Shown here: positions 49,539-57,957 of the stretch, piece by piece | Layout of the letters: the number at the start of each line of letters is the position of its first letter | Numbering within the stretch: position 1 is the stretch's first letter | From: Sulfitobacter guttiformis | GTDB taxonomy: Bacteria; Pseudomonadota; Alphaproteobacteria; Rhodobacterales; Rhodobacteraceae | Assembly (NCBI RefSeq): GCF_003610455.1 | Contig: NZ_RAQK01000002.1 | Coordinates: 434,001-498,000, forward strand | DNA length: 64,000 nt | Reading direction: 5' to 3' | Notes under the pieces: model-generated | The model's database searches: none | The model's input: only the letters and a program-made list of their open reading frames with translations | Told to the model about the DNA's origin: nothing | Position numbers and translations under genes: made by a program

Positions 49539-51962
49539 TCAGGCGCGCAACCGTGCGCCGTCCGGATCAAAGGGTGGTTCTGCCAGAACGGTAGCCCGAT
49601 GCGCGACCCCCAACACCATTACCTCCACGCTGTCGCCTGCCACGACCCCTTTGGCATAACCCAGCGCGAGCGACATGCCGACACTGTAGCCATAGGCACC
49701 GGAGGTCACACGCCCGATGCCAACACCATCCTTGAAGATTGGCTCGCCGCCGCTTGCATCCGCGTTCGAGGCATCGGTTTGTGCCGCGTCGAGCGCCAGA
49801 ATGACCATCGTCTCACGCGCCGGTTTCGCCATTGTCTCCGCCACGGCTGACGCGTTCAAAAATTCCTTTTTCATTTTGCACAGCCGCGAAAGGCCAACCT
49901 CCTGAGGCCAGTATTCAGGGCTATACTCGCGCCCCCACGAGCCATAGCCTTTTTCGATCCGCAGGGACATCAACGCACGACTGCCGACGGGTCCCGCGCC
50001 CACGTCCTCTCCCGCAGCAATCAGCGCAGCAAAAAGGGCGGGCTGGTCATCCACATCACAGTGCAGTTCCCATCCGAGATCACCGGTAAACGACACCCTG
50101 AGCGCAAGGCAGGACACACCGCCCGCCTCAATGCGGCGCGAGCGCATGAACCCGAAATCAGCCGTCTTTAACGAGGTATCCGTAATTCGCTGCAACAGCG
50201 TACGGGACTGCGGGCCCGCGATATTAAAGCCGCACATCGCGTCCGTGCGGCTTTCAAAATATGTCCCCTCAGGCAAAGGTACCTGCCGGAAGAACCGCTG
50301 GTGATAACGCTCTGCCATGCCCGAACCGATGATCCAGAACTCATCCCCGGTCAGACGGGTAACCGTGAAATCGCCCGCGATGCCGCCCCGCTTCCCGATA
50401 AGGGGCGTAAGACAGGACCGCCCGACCTCAGTTGGCATGTGGTTTGCGAAAACGGCGTTCAGCCATGCCTCGGCACCCGGTCCGCGGCACTGGTATTTGG
50501 CGAAATTAGAAATGTCGATAATGCCCGCCTTCTCCCGCAGCATGCGGCATTCGGCACCCACAACATCCCACCACGGCTGTCGGGTAAAACCATGGGTCTG
50601 GTCCTCGGCCCCTGCTTCAGTCCCGTAATACAGTGGATGCTCCCAGCCAGAGTTCAGGCCAAAAACCGCGCCCATCTCCTTTTGTTTCTCATAGACTGGG
50701 CGCACACGGGCGGGTCGTCCTGCACTGCGCTCCTCACCCGGAAAATGGATTTTAAAGCGGTTGGCGTATTGGTCGCCAACGCGGGCCTTGGTAAAAGCCT
50801 TGTCTGCCCAATCCCCGAACCGCGCCACATCCCATGCGAACATGTCATACCGGCTTTCGCCCGTTACGATCCAGTCAGCCGCGAGCAGGCCCATGCCCCC
50901 CGATTGGGAAAAGCCCGGGATGATGCCATTACAACAAAAATAATTGCTAAGCTCCGGCACCGGACCGAACAGCACGTTTGCATCGGGCGTCCAGATCATC
51001 GGGCCGTTTATCACCCGCTTGATCCCTGCCGTACCAACAGCAGGGACACGGGCAATAGCGCGTATCATGTTCTCCTCGATCCGCTCTAGATCATCGGCAA
51101 ACAACTCATGCCCAAATCCTTGCGGCGTGCCATCTTCAGCCCAGAACCGCAGGTTCTTTTCATAAGCACCGACCAGCAGCCCCTTACCCTCCTGTCGCAG
51201 GTAATACTCACCGTCACGGTCCGCAACCGAGGGCAGCCGCCGGTCCATGCCTGCGATCTCCGCGATTGTTTCAGTTACAAAATACTGATGCTCGGTCGGT
51301 TGCAACGGCAGGGTGATACCCGCAAGTGCGGCCACCTCACGCCCCCACAGCCCAGCCGCATTCACAACCCACTGCGCCGCGATATCGCCCTTGGTGGTCC
51401 GTACAATCCATGAGCCATCGGACTGTTGTTCCGTTCCTGTGACAGGGCAAAAGCGGATGATTTCGGCCCCGTTCTGGCGCGCGCCCGCAGCATAGGCATT
51501 GGTCACGCCCGAAGGGTCCACATTACCGCCGTTCTCCTCGAACATAATACAGCGGATGCCGTCATAATCGACCAGCGGATGCAGCGCCTCGGCCTCGGCG
51601 CGGTCAACTTCGCGGAAGGGCAGCCCATAGTATCTGGCTTTGGCAGCTTGCAACCGCAACTGGTGCTCGCGCGCCTCCGTCTGCGCCAGATAGAGCGAGC
51701 CGGGCTGGAACACGCCACAGCTTTGGCCTGTCTCGGCCTCAAGAGTATTATACAGATCCATTGTGTAATTCTGGATCCGGGTAATGTTGTTGTTGTCGTG
51801 CAGACCGTGAATGTTGGCCGCTGCATGCCAGGTGGAGCCTGACGTCAACTCGTCGCGCTCCAGCAAGACAACGTCTGTCCACCCCAGCTTGGTCAGGTGA
51901 TACAGGATTGAGCAACCGATGACGCCGCCTCCGATAATGACAGCTTGGGCATGGGTGCGCAT
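49539..51962 (-). CDS. FAD-dependent dehydrogenase with GcvT domain (dimethylglycine/sarcosine dehydrogenase family)
   Basis: An 807-residue cytosolic flavoenzyme. A DAO domain (about 1-370) starts VIIGGGVIGCSILYHLTKL; H46 in GSTWHAA matches the covalent FAD-linking histidine of dimethylglycine dehydrogenase. A linker domain (about 370-425) and a GcvT folate-binding domain (about 430-690) with its C-terminal barrel (about 700-800) follow. Such enzymes demethylate methylated amines, passing the C1 unit to tetrahydrofolate. The exact substrate is unknown. A paralogue of nearly the same length lies at 53511-55928 in the opposite direction. Confidence 0.9.
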   Translation of the reverse strand: MRTHAQAVIIGGGVIGCSILYHLTKLGWTDVVLLERDELTSGSTWHAAANIHGLHDNNNITRIQNYTMDLYNTLEAETGQSCGVFQPGSLYLAQTEAREHQLRLQAAKARYYGLPFREVDRAEAEALHPLVDYDGIRCIMFEENGGNVDPSGVTNAYAAGARQNGAEIIRFCPVTGTEQQSDGSWIVRTTKGDIAAQWVVNAAGLWGREVAALAGITLPLQPTEHQYFVTETIAEIAGMDRRLPSVADRDGEYYLRQEGKGLLVGAYEKNLRFWAEDGTPQGFGHELFADDLERIEENMIRAIARVPAVGTAGIKRVINGPMIWTPDANVLFGPVPELSNYFCCNGIIPGFSQSGGMGLLAADWIVTGESRYDMFAWDVARFGDWADKAFTKARVGDQYANRFKIHFPGEERSAGRPARVRPVYEKQKEMGAVFGLNSGWEHPLYYGTEAGAEDQTHGFTRQPWWDVVGAECRMLREKAGIIDISNFAKYQCRGPGAEAWLNAVFANHMPTEVGRSCLTPLIGKRGGIAGDFTVTRLTGDEFWIIGSGMAERYHQRFFRQVPLPEGTYFESRTDAMCGFNIAGPQSRTLLQRITDTSLKTADFGFMRSRRIEAGGVSCLALRVSFTGDLGWELHCDVDDQPALFAALIAAGEDVGAGPVGSRALMSLRIEKGYGSWGREYSPEYWPQEVGLSRLCKMKKEFLNASAVAETMAKPARETMVILALDAAQTDASNADASGGEPIFKDGVGIGRVTSGAYGYSVGMSLALGYAKGVVAGDSVEVMVLGVAHRATVLAEPPFDPDGARLRA

Positions 51963-52071
51963 GGCAAAGTTCCTGAAATCAGCAAATACTACTATACGTG
52001 CCGCGTAGGTCAGCGCACCGGATGCCCGTCAGCGACATCGATCGTCGCAGGCGGATCATGTTCTGCTATTA

Positions 52072-53373
52072 TCAGTTTTGATCCATCTCCAGTGATCGGT
52101 CCGCAGAGTTGCGCAAAACATCGCGGTCCGGCGCAAAAGGAAGCGCTTCGATCCCGCGCTGAAGTTCGGTTCTGGCGAATTTCTTCGTAGCTTCGCGCAG
52201 ACCCTTGTCGGGGTGTTGCATCAAACCGCTTAAAATTTGTTGTAACCTTTGCTGCACTTCAAGCGTGCTGGCACCGTCACGCGACAGTGCCCCGAACCCG
52301 TCGCGCAACAGTTCGTTAGGATCAAGAGGACGGACATGCAGGTTTTCGAGGACTTCGTCGGGGGTGGTTTCTGTCTCGTCCTTATAGTTGGACAATATCC
52401 GCCCGATGCGGGTAATCACGTCAATTGCAGTACCGGGGTCATTCACGCCGGGTGAAAGCGCTTTTGAGCCCACCTCCCCCATGACGATCAAACCAAACCG
52501 CGGATCCTGATCGTAGGTACGCAGATCTCCAATCACCAGCGCCTCTCGGACGCTCTCGCGCAGGTCGTCCAAATCAACATCATCGCCCTTCTGGTGCACA
52601 TGCAAAAGGGCCGCGTTAAGAAAAACAAAGCTGCCGATGTTCTCGGTCAGGTACAAATCCACGTTATAATTTTTTGCGACCGCATTCAGGGCTTCGGGGT
52701 AGATGTGCTGGATGTAGCCACTTTCCCAAGCTTTGATAACGCGGGTGTTATCCGGCAAATCGCCGGTCAACGGGCGCGCACCCAGACAGGGCTGCGACAG
52801 ACGCTCCTTGAACTGATCACGTGTCGTCTCCTCGATCTGGCGGGTGATGTCGATCAGCTGTCCAAACCCTTGCAAATGCAAAACCCAGCGCACCAGATAG
52901 ACAACGATGACAGTCAAAACCGCCACAGTCATCCAGAACAGTACAAAAGCATGCTCATCGTCATAAACGCCAGTCTCGCGCAGGATAATTCCCAGCAACG
53001 AATACACGTAGGCTCCGATAAAGACCGCCAGAGTGTTCTGGGTACTCCGGTCTTGCATGATGAGGCGGTGTATCCGCGGCGTCCATTGCGAGGACGAGGA
53101 TTGATAGACCGAAACCATGACCGTGATCGAAAAAATCGTCACCGATAACATCGCGCTGGCAATGATGTTCAGCAGACGGTCAGCAGAAACGCCGGTCACG
53201 CTCTGTGCCAACTCTTCGGGCACAAGCCCTTCAATCAGCTGGCTCATCCCGATGGCACCAAAGGCCAGCAACCCCATAAGCATCACGCGCACCCAGAGTT
53301 TGCGCATATAATAGCGCGTCTTTCTCAGTATCGTTGAAGGCAGGCTATCGAATAAATCAGCTAATTTTTTCAT
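52072..53373 (-). CDS. DUF2254 membrane protein
   Basis: A 433-residue inner-membrane protein. Four spans are visible near the N-terminus: VMLMGLLAFGAIGMSQLI, LLNIIASAMLSVTIFSITVMVS, TLAVFIGAYVYSLLGII and AFVLFWMTVAVLTVIVVYLV. They are followed by a soluble C-terminal region of about 280 residues (GSKALSPGVNDPGTAIDVI) typical of DUF2254. Function is unknown. It lies between two paralogous flavin dehydrogenases, on the strand of the first one. Confidence 0.85.
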   Translation of the reverse strand: MKKLADLFDSLPSTILRKTRYYMRKLWVRVMLMGLLAFGAIGMSQLIEGLVPEELAQSVTGVSADRLLNIIASAMLSVTIFSITVMVSVYQSSSSQWTPRIHRLIMQDRSTQNTLAVFIGAYVYSLLGIILRETGVYDDEHAFVLFWMTVAVLTVIVVYLVRWVLHLQGFGQLIDITRQIEETTRDQFKERLSQPCLGARPLTGDLPDNTRVIKAWESGYIQHIYPEALNAVAKNYNVDLYLTENIGSFVFLNAALLHVHQKGDDVDLDDLRESVREALVIGDLRTYDQDPRFGLIVMGEVGSKALSPGVNDPGTAIDVITRIGRILSNYKDETETTPDEVLENLHVRPLDPNELLRDGFGALSRDGASTLEVQQRLQQILSGLMQHPDKGLREATKKFARTELQRGIEALPFAPDRDVLRNSADRSLEMDQN

Positions 53374-53510
53374 ATTCCGAGAATAGCACGTCGCATGCGC
53401 CCTGCCACCCCAAGTCTACTATTCGTTTCCGACAAAATCTGTCGCAAAACAACTTGCCCCCAAGACTATGATACCATTTTCTAGGGTCAGCCATTCCGGA
53501 GTTTATCGAC

Positions 53511-55928
53511 ATGAAAACCACCACCCGCGTTGCAGTCATAGGGGGCGGTGTTGTTGGCGCTTCGGTTCTGTATCACCTCACAAAACTGGGCTGGTCTGAT
53601 GTGGTGCTGCTCGAACGCTCGGAGCTGACATCGGGTTCGACATGGCACGCTGCGGGAGGCTTTCACACCCTGAATGGTGATACCAACATGGCCGCACTTC
53701 AGGGTTATACCATCAATCTTTATAAAGAGTTGGAGGAGATCACGGGCATGTCGTGCGGTTTGCACCATGTGGGCGGCGTGACCCTTGCCGATAATCAGGA
53801 CCGGTTCGACATGTTGGTAGCAGAGCGGGCCAAGCACCGCTTTATGGGTCTCGAGACCGAGATCGTGGGGCCGGAGGAGATTGCAAAGATTGCGCCTGTT
53901 ACCAATCTCGACGGAATAATCGGCGGGCTTTATGATCCTCTCGACGGGCATCTTGACCCTTCGGGCACCACCCATGCCTATGCACGTGCCGCAAAAATGG
54001 GCGGCGCGACGATCGAGACGCACACCATGGTGACCGAAACGAACCAGCGACCCGACGGTACATGGGACGTTATCACAGACAAAGGCACGATCCACGCCGA
54101 GCACGTGGTAAACGCAGGTGGTCTGTGGGCACGCGAAGTGGCGGCCATGGCGGGCGTCTATCTCCCCCTGCACCCGATGGAACATCAATATATCGTCACC
54201 GAGGAAGTGCCGCTGATCCGCGAGATGATGCAGGATGGTCGCGAGCACCCGCATGTGATGGACCCCTCCGGAGAAAGCTACCTGCGTCAGGAGGGTATGG
54301 GCCTGTGCATCGGTTTTTACGAGCAGACATGCAGGCCGTGGGCCGTGGGCGGGACACTGTGGAGTTTCGGGCAAGACCTGCTCGCAGATGATTTCGATAA
54401 GATCGAGGACAGCATTAATTTCGCTTACCGCCGCTTCCCCGACCTCGAGCGCGCGGGTGTGAAAAACGTAATCCACGGGCCGTTTACCTTTGCCCCAGAC
54501 GGCAACCCGCTGGTCGGTCCAGTGCCGGGCTTGCGCAATTACTGGTCAGCCTGCGGTGTCATGGCAGGCTTTTCCCAAGGAGGCGGCGTGGGCCTCACCC
54601 TTGCGCAATGGATGATTGAGGGCGAGCCGGAGCGTGATGTTTTCGCTATGGATGTGGCGCGCTTCGGCAAATGGATCTCCCCCGGCTACACTCTGCCCAA
54701 GGTAATCGAGAATTATCAAAAACGCTTTTCCGTAAGCTACCCGAACGAGGAATTGCCCGCCGCGCGCCCGCACCAGACCACGCCGATGTATGACATATTC
54801 ACCAAGATGGGCGCCGTCTGGGGACAGCAATTCGGGCTCGAAGTGCCCAATTATTTTGCGCAGGGCGATGAACCGACCTATGAGACGCCCTCCTTCCGCC
54901 GCTCAAACGCCTTTGACGCAACGGGGCGCGAGGTGCGCGCTGTGCGGACGGGTGTGGGCATCAACGAGGTGCAAAATTTTGGCAAATATCTGGTGAAGGG
55001 ACCCAATGCGCGCAACTGGCTCGACCGGATCATGGCGGGCCGTGTGCCCTTACAGGGGCGGCTCTCGCTCACACCGATGCTGTCGCCCAAAGGGCGGCTG
55101 ATCGGGGATTTTACACTGTCCTGCCTCGGGGATGAGCTGTTCCAGCTTACCGCTTCATACGGCGCGCAGGACTATCACGGCCGCTGGTTTGCGCAAAACC
55201 TTGATGAGGGCGTCACAGTCGAGAACATCTCTGACCGGCGAACAGGCTTCCAGATCGCGGGACCAAAAGCGCGCGAACTGCTGCAAGCCTGCACCCTATC
55301 GGATGTGGGCGCGATAAAATTCCTCGACGTAGCGCAGATGTGCGTGGGGATGACCAATTGTCTGGTGCAGCGCGTGAGTTATACCGGCGATTTGGGCTAT
55401 GAGATTTACTGCGATGCGATGGCACAACGCCAGCTTTGGCGCACGTTGTGGGAGGCGGGGCAACCGTATGGTATTACGCCTTTCGGAATGCGGGCCATGA
55501 TGTCGCTACGGCTCGATAAATTCTTTGGCGCGTGGCTGTTGGAATTCGGGCCGGATTATACAACTGCTGAGACCGGCTTGGACCGGTTCATCAGCTTCAA
55601 GAAAAATGCGGATTTCATTGGACGTGCGGCGGCAGAGGCCGAGCGCGCAATCGGCACGGCGCGCAAGCTGGTAGCCTTCGAGGTTGATGCGCTGGACGCA
55701 GATGTGCAGGGATACGAGCCCATTTGGCAGGCTGGCAATGTTATCGGTTTTTGCACGTCGGGGGGGTATTCCCACTATGCGCAGAAATCAGTCGCACAAG
55801 GATTTGTGCCAACCTGTCAAGCCGCCGAAGGGCTGATGGTGGAGATCGAAATTCTGGGTCAGAGGCGGCCTGCCCGTTTGGTCACAACGCCGTTGTTTGA
55901 TGCAGACGGCGCGCGGATGCGCGGATGA
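53511..55928 (+). CDS. FAD-dependent dehydrogenase with GcvT domain, second paralogue
   Basis: An 805-residue enzyme with the same layout as the one at 49539: AVIGGGVVGASVLYHLTKL at the N-terminus, H46 in GSTWHAAGG for covalent FAD, a DAO domain, and the GcvT domain with C-terminal barrel. The two share long identical blocks near the N-terminus but differ in the substrate-domain loops, so they may act on different methylated amines. It overlaps the nucleotidyltransferase gene by 4 bases. The upstream gap (53374-53510) should hold the promoter. Confidence 0.9.
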   Translation: MKTTTRVAVIGGGVVGASVLYHLTKLGWSDVVLLERSELTSGSTWHAAGGFHTLNGDTNMAALQGYTINLYKELEEITGMSCGLHHVGGVTLADNQDRFDMLVAERAKHRFMGLETEIVGPEEIAKIAPVTNLDGIIGGLYDPLDGHLDPSGTTHAYARAAKMGGATIETHTMVTETNQRPDGTWDVITDKGTIHAEHVVNAGGLWAREVAAMAGVYLPLHPMEHQYIVTEEVPLIREMMQDGREHPHVMDPSGESYLRQEGMGLCIGFYEQTCRPWAVGGTLWSFGQDLLADDFDKIEDSINFAYRRFPDLERAGVKNVIHGPFTFAPDGNPLVGPVPGLRNYWSACGVMAGFSQGGGVGLTLAQWMIEGEPERDVFAMDVARFGKWISPGYTLPKVIENYQKRFSVSYPNEELPAARPHQTTPMYDIFTKMGAVWGQQFGLEVPNYFAQGDEPTYETPSFRRSNAFDATGREVRAVRTGVGINEVQNFGKYLVKGPNARNWLDRIMAGRVPLQGRLSLTPMLSPKGRLIGDFTLSCLGDELFQLTASYGAQDYHGRWFAQNLDEGVTVENISDRRTGFQIAGPKARELLQACTLSDVGAIKFLDVAQMCVGMTNCLVQRVSYTGDLGYEIYCDAMAQRQLWRTLWEAGQPYGITPFGMRAMMSLRLDKFFGAWLLEFGPDYTTAETGLDRFISFKKNADFIGRAAAEAERAIGTARKLVAFEVDALDADVQGYEPIWQAGNVIGFCTSGGYSHYAQKSVAQGFVPTCQAAEGLMVEIEILGQRRPARLVTTPLFDADGARMRG

Positions 55929-56530
55929 GTAGTGTCGCGATTATCGTCCTCGCCGCCGGGAGTTCCTCGCGGATGCGCGGGCGTGACAAACTGATGGAAG
56001 AGGTAGAGGGGAAGCCTCTGCTGCGCCGTACGGTGCAGCGGGCGCTGGGACACGGCGCGCAGGTGGTGGTCGCCCTGCCCTGCGCGCCGCATCCGCGCTA
56101 TGAGGCACTTGCGGGCTTGGGAGTCGTCTCCGTTCCGGTTGCCAATGCTGCCGAAGGGATGAATGCAAGCTTGCGCGCGGGCTTGCACGCTATCGACGCG
56201 GATGTACAAGCGGTGATGGTTCTGCTGGCAGACATGCCCGACATTACTGCACAAGATATTGCGGCTGTCCTGCAAGCGGTTGATTCAGAGGGTGAAACAC
56301 GGATTTGGCGCGGAACAACCGCATCAGGCGATGCGGGTCACCCCGTGGTGTTCCATCATAGCGTTATACCACAACTTGCCGCCCTCCAGGGGGACGGCGG
56401 TGGTAGTGAAGTCGTCAAACAATATCGCGACCGGACCGCCTATATTCCACTGGAAGCGTCCCGCGCCCGCACTGATCTGGATACGCCCGAAGCGTGGGAC
56501 GCATGGCGCAAGGCGCAATCGCTCAGTTAA
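55925..56530 (+). CDS. MobA/MocA-like nucleotidyltransferase
   Basis: A 201-residue protein of the molybdenum cofactor nucleotidyltransferase fold. The nucleotide-binding signature is IIVLAAGSSSRMRGRDKL (residues 6-23), followed by a metal aspartate in LLADMPDIT and GHPVVF. It resembles MocA, which transfers CMP to the molybdopterin cofactor, more than MobA, but the sequence does not settle CTP versus GTP. It is coupled to the flavin dehydrogenase upstream, and its end overlaps the Hint protein gene by 8 bases convergently. Confidence 0.8.
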   Translation: MSSVAIIVLAAGSSSRMRGRDKLMEEVEGKPLLRRTVQRALGHGAQVVVALPCAPHPRYEALAGLGVVSVPVANAAEGMNASLRAGLHAIDADVQAVMVLLADMPDITAQDIAAVLQAVDSEGETRIWRGTTASGDAGHPVVFHHSVIPQLAALQGDGGGSEVVKQYRDRTAYIPLEASRARTDLDTPEAWDAWRKAQSLS

Positions 56531-57626
56531 CCAGCAGCGCCGCCTCATGCGCCTTTACACTGCGCCGCGCAGAGGCGTAGCTTTTGATGCCCGCTTCGGT
56601 AGCCAACTCTGGAAACAGCTCAAACAATTCGGTGCGCTGTGCATTCCCCACACCTGCCAGTGATTGCAGCCCCGGTTGGAAGCTCTCACTCCATGTCCCA
56701 TCCGACAAGATTACCTCGTGCTGGTCAAACATCAGGTGAATATACGTGACATCAATCTCGTCTACGACTGTTACGCCCGCCAGACCTGTGAGGTGCTTTG
56801 CAGCCACCAGCACTTCGCGCTCCTCGAAATAAAGGGCGGTTTTGTCGTTGGCGACCAACATGCGGTGGTTGGGCGATACCATCATGTCCCGCTCCGGCAG
56901 ATCATTGCCAAGCGCGCCTTTGGCGATCAGGATCGGTGACAGGTGCGCCTTGTCGCGCAGATCCTTGGCGGTCAGTGCGACACGCCCGATCCAGCGAATG
57001 TTTTGTAGTCCGTTGTCGCGCGTAATAACGCGGTCACCCAGCTTAAGCTCCTCAACTGCGACTTCGCCGCGCGGCGTGGCAATGCGGGTGCCAGGGGTGA
57101 AGCAGGGTACAACCTTTTCGATATTGGAAAATACGATACGGCCTGCGTCGTTCGCGTCAGCATCCAGATAGTTGACTGTGCCGTTTTCGCGGTTATCGGG
57201 GTCGCGTGTGATGGTATAACTGCCACCTTCTGGAATTGAGCCCTCAAGGTTGATGCGGTCGAAATCAGCATCACCGCCCTCGCCGCCGTCGATCACATCA
57301 CCTGCGGTTACATTGTAAAAGATGTCGCGACCCGCGCCACCGGTCATCGTGTCTGCGCCTGCACCACCGTTGAACAGGTTGTTCCCCTCGCCGCCCAGCA
57401 ATACATCGTCGCCCGCGCCGCCAAACATGTCGTCGTCGCCTGTGCCGCCTACCAGAGTGTCCGAACCATCACCGCCGAACATGAGATCGTTGCCGTCTTC
57501 GCCCTGCAATTCATCATTACCGGCACGACCATCAATTGTGTCATTACCTTCACCACCGGCAATCAGATCGTCTTCATCCGTGCCGGGAATACTGTCCGCA
57601 AGATTAGTTCCAAAAATATCAGGCAT
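56523..57626 (-). CDS. Secreted RTX protein with C-terminal Hint domain (small paralogue)
   Basis: A 367-residue protein with no classical signal peptide. RTX nonapeptides of the GGxGxDxL type (about 15-100; GGDGSDTLVGGTGDDDMFGGAGDD) bind calcium and suggest type I export. A linker with FSNIEKV leads to a Hint_2 domain from C175 (CFTPGTRIATPRGEVAVEEL) to the end, with the conserved MMVSPNHRMLVAN and YIHLMFDQHEVILSDG blocks. C175 would start the autocatalytic N-S acyl shift. GGAGG lies before the ATG at 57626. The Hint part is a close relative of the giant protein's. Confidence 0.9.
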   Translation of the reverse strand: MPDIFGTNLADSIPGTDEDDLIAGGEGNDTIDGRAGNDELQGEDGNDLMFGGDGSDTLVGGTGDDDMFGGAGDDVLLGGEGNNLFNGGAGADTMTGGAGRDIFYNVTAGDVIDGGEGGDADFDRINLEGSIPEGGSYTITRDPDNRENGTVNYLDADANDAGRIVFSNIEKVVPCFTPGTRIATPRGEVAVEELKLGDRVITRDNGLQNIRWIGRVALTAKDLRDKAHLSPILIAKGALGNDLPERDMMVSPNHRMLVANDKTALYFEEREVLVAAKHLTGLAGVTVVDEIDVTYIHLMFDQHEVILSDGTWSESFQPGLQSLAGVGNAQRTELFELFPELATEAGIKSYASARRSVKAHEAALLVN

Positions 57627-57830
57627 CACAACATCCTCCGAAAAAACGCCACGCGGACATGCCACGCACCACCACAACTTAAGGTTACTGCGATTCGCAA
57701 TTTCGTCAAAGAAGTATGTTAATTTTGTGTTAATTTTCAGGCACTTGCAATACAATCTTGCGAAAATACCTCTATTGAATGGCATGAGGAAACAATCATG
57801 CCAAACTTTTGCGGGGCGGTTGGTCTGAAA

Positions 57831-57856
57831 AAGCGGAGCCACGGGGGGCTCCGCTT
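57831..57856 (-). terminator. Intrinsic terminator of the giant Hint gene
   Basis: AAGCGGAGCC (57831-57840) pairs with GGCTCCGCTT (57847-57856), a perfect 10 bp stem with a 6-base loop. On the minus strand the stem runs into a five-T stretch. It is about 100 bases after the stop of the gene at 57958. Confidence 0.8.
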
Positions 57857-57957
57857 CCAGTCGTCCGGGATCACTAGCCCCGAATGACGCTGCATACACA
57901 TGGACCCCGAAGCGCGCCCCTGTTTGAAGGCCCGCTTCGGAGAATTTCTTACAAGGC

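Noticed and set aside
50301..51089. Plus-strand open frame of 262 codons
   Set aside because: Antisense to the FAD-GcvT dehydrogenase; no family resemblance.
53487..54476. Minus-strand open frame of 329 codons
   Set aside because: Antisense to the second FAD-GcvT dehydrogenase; histidine- and cysteine-rich text typical of reverse reading of GC-rich genes.
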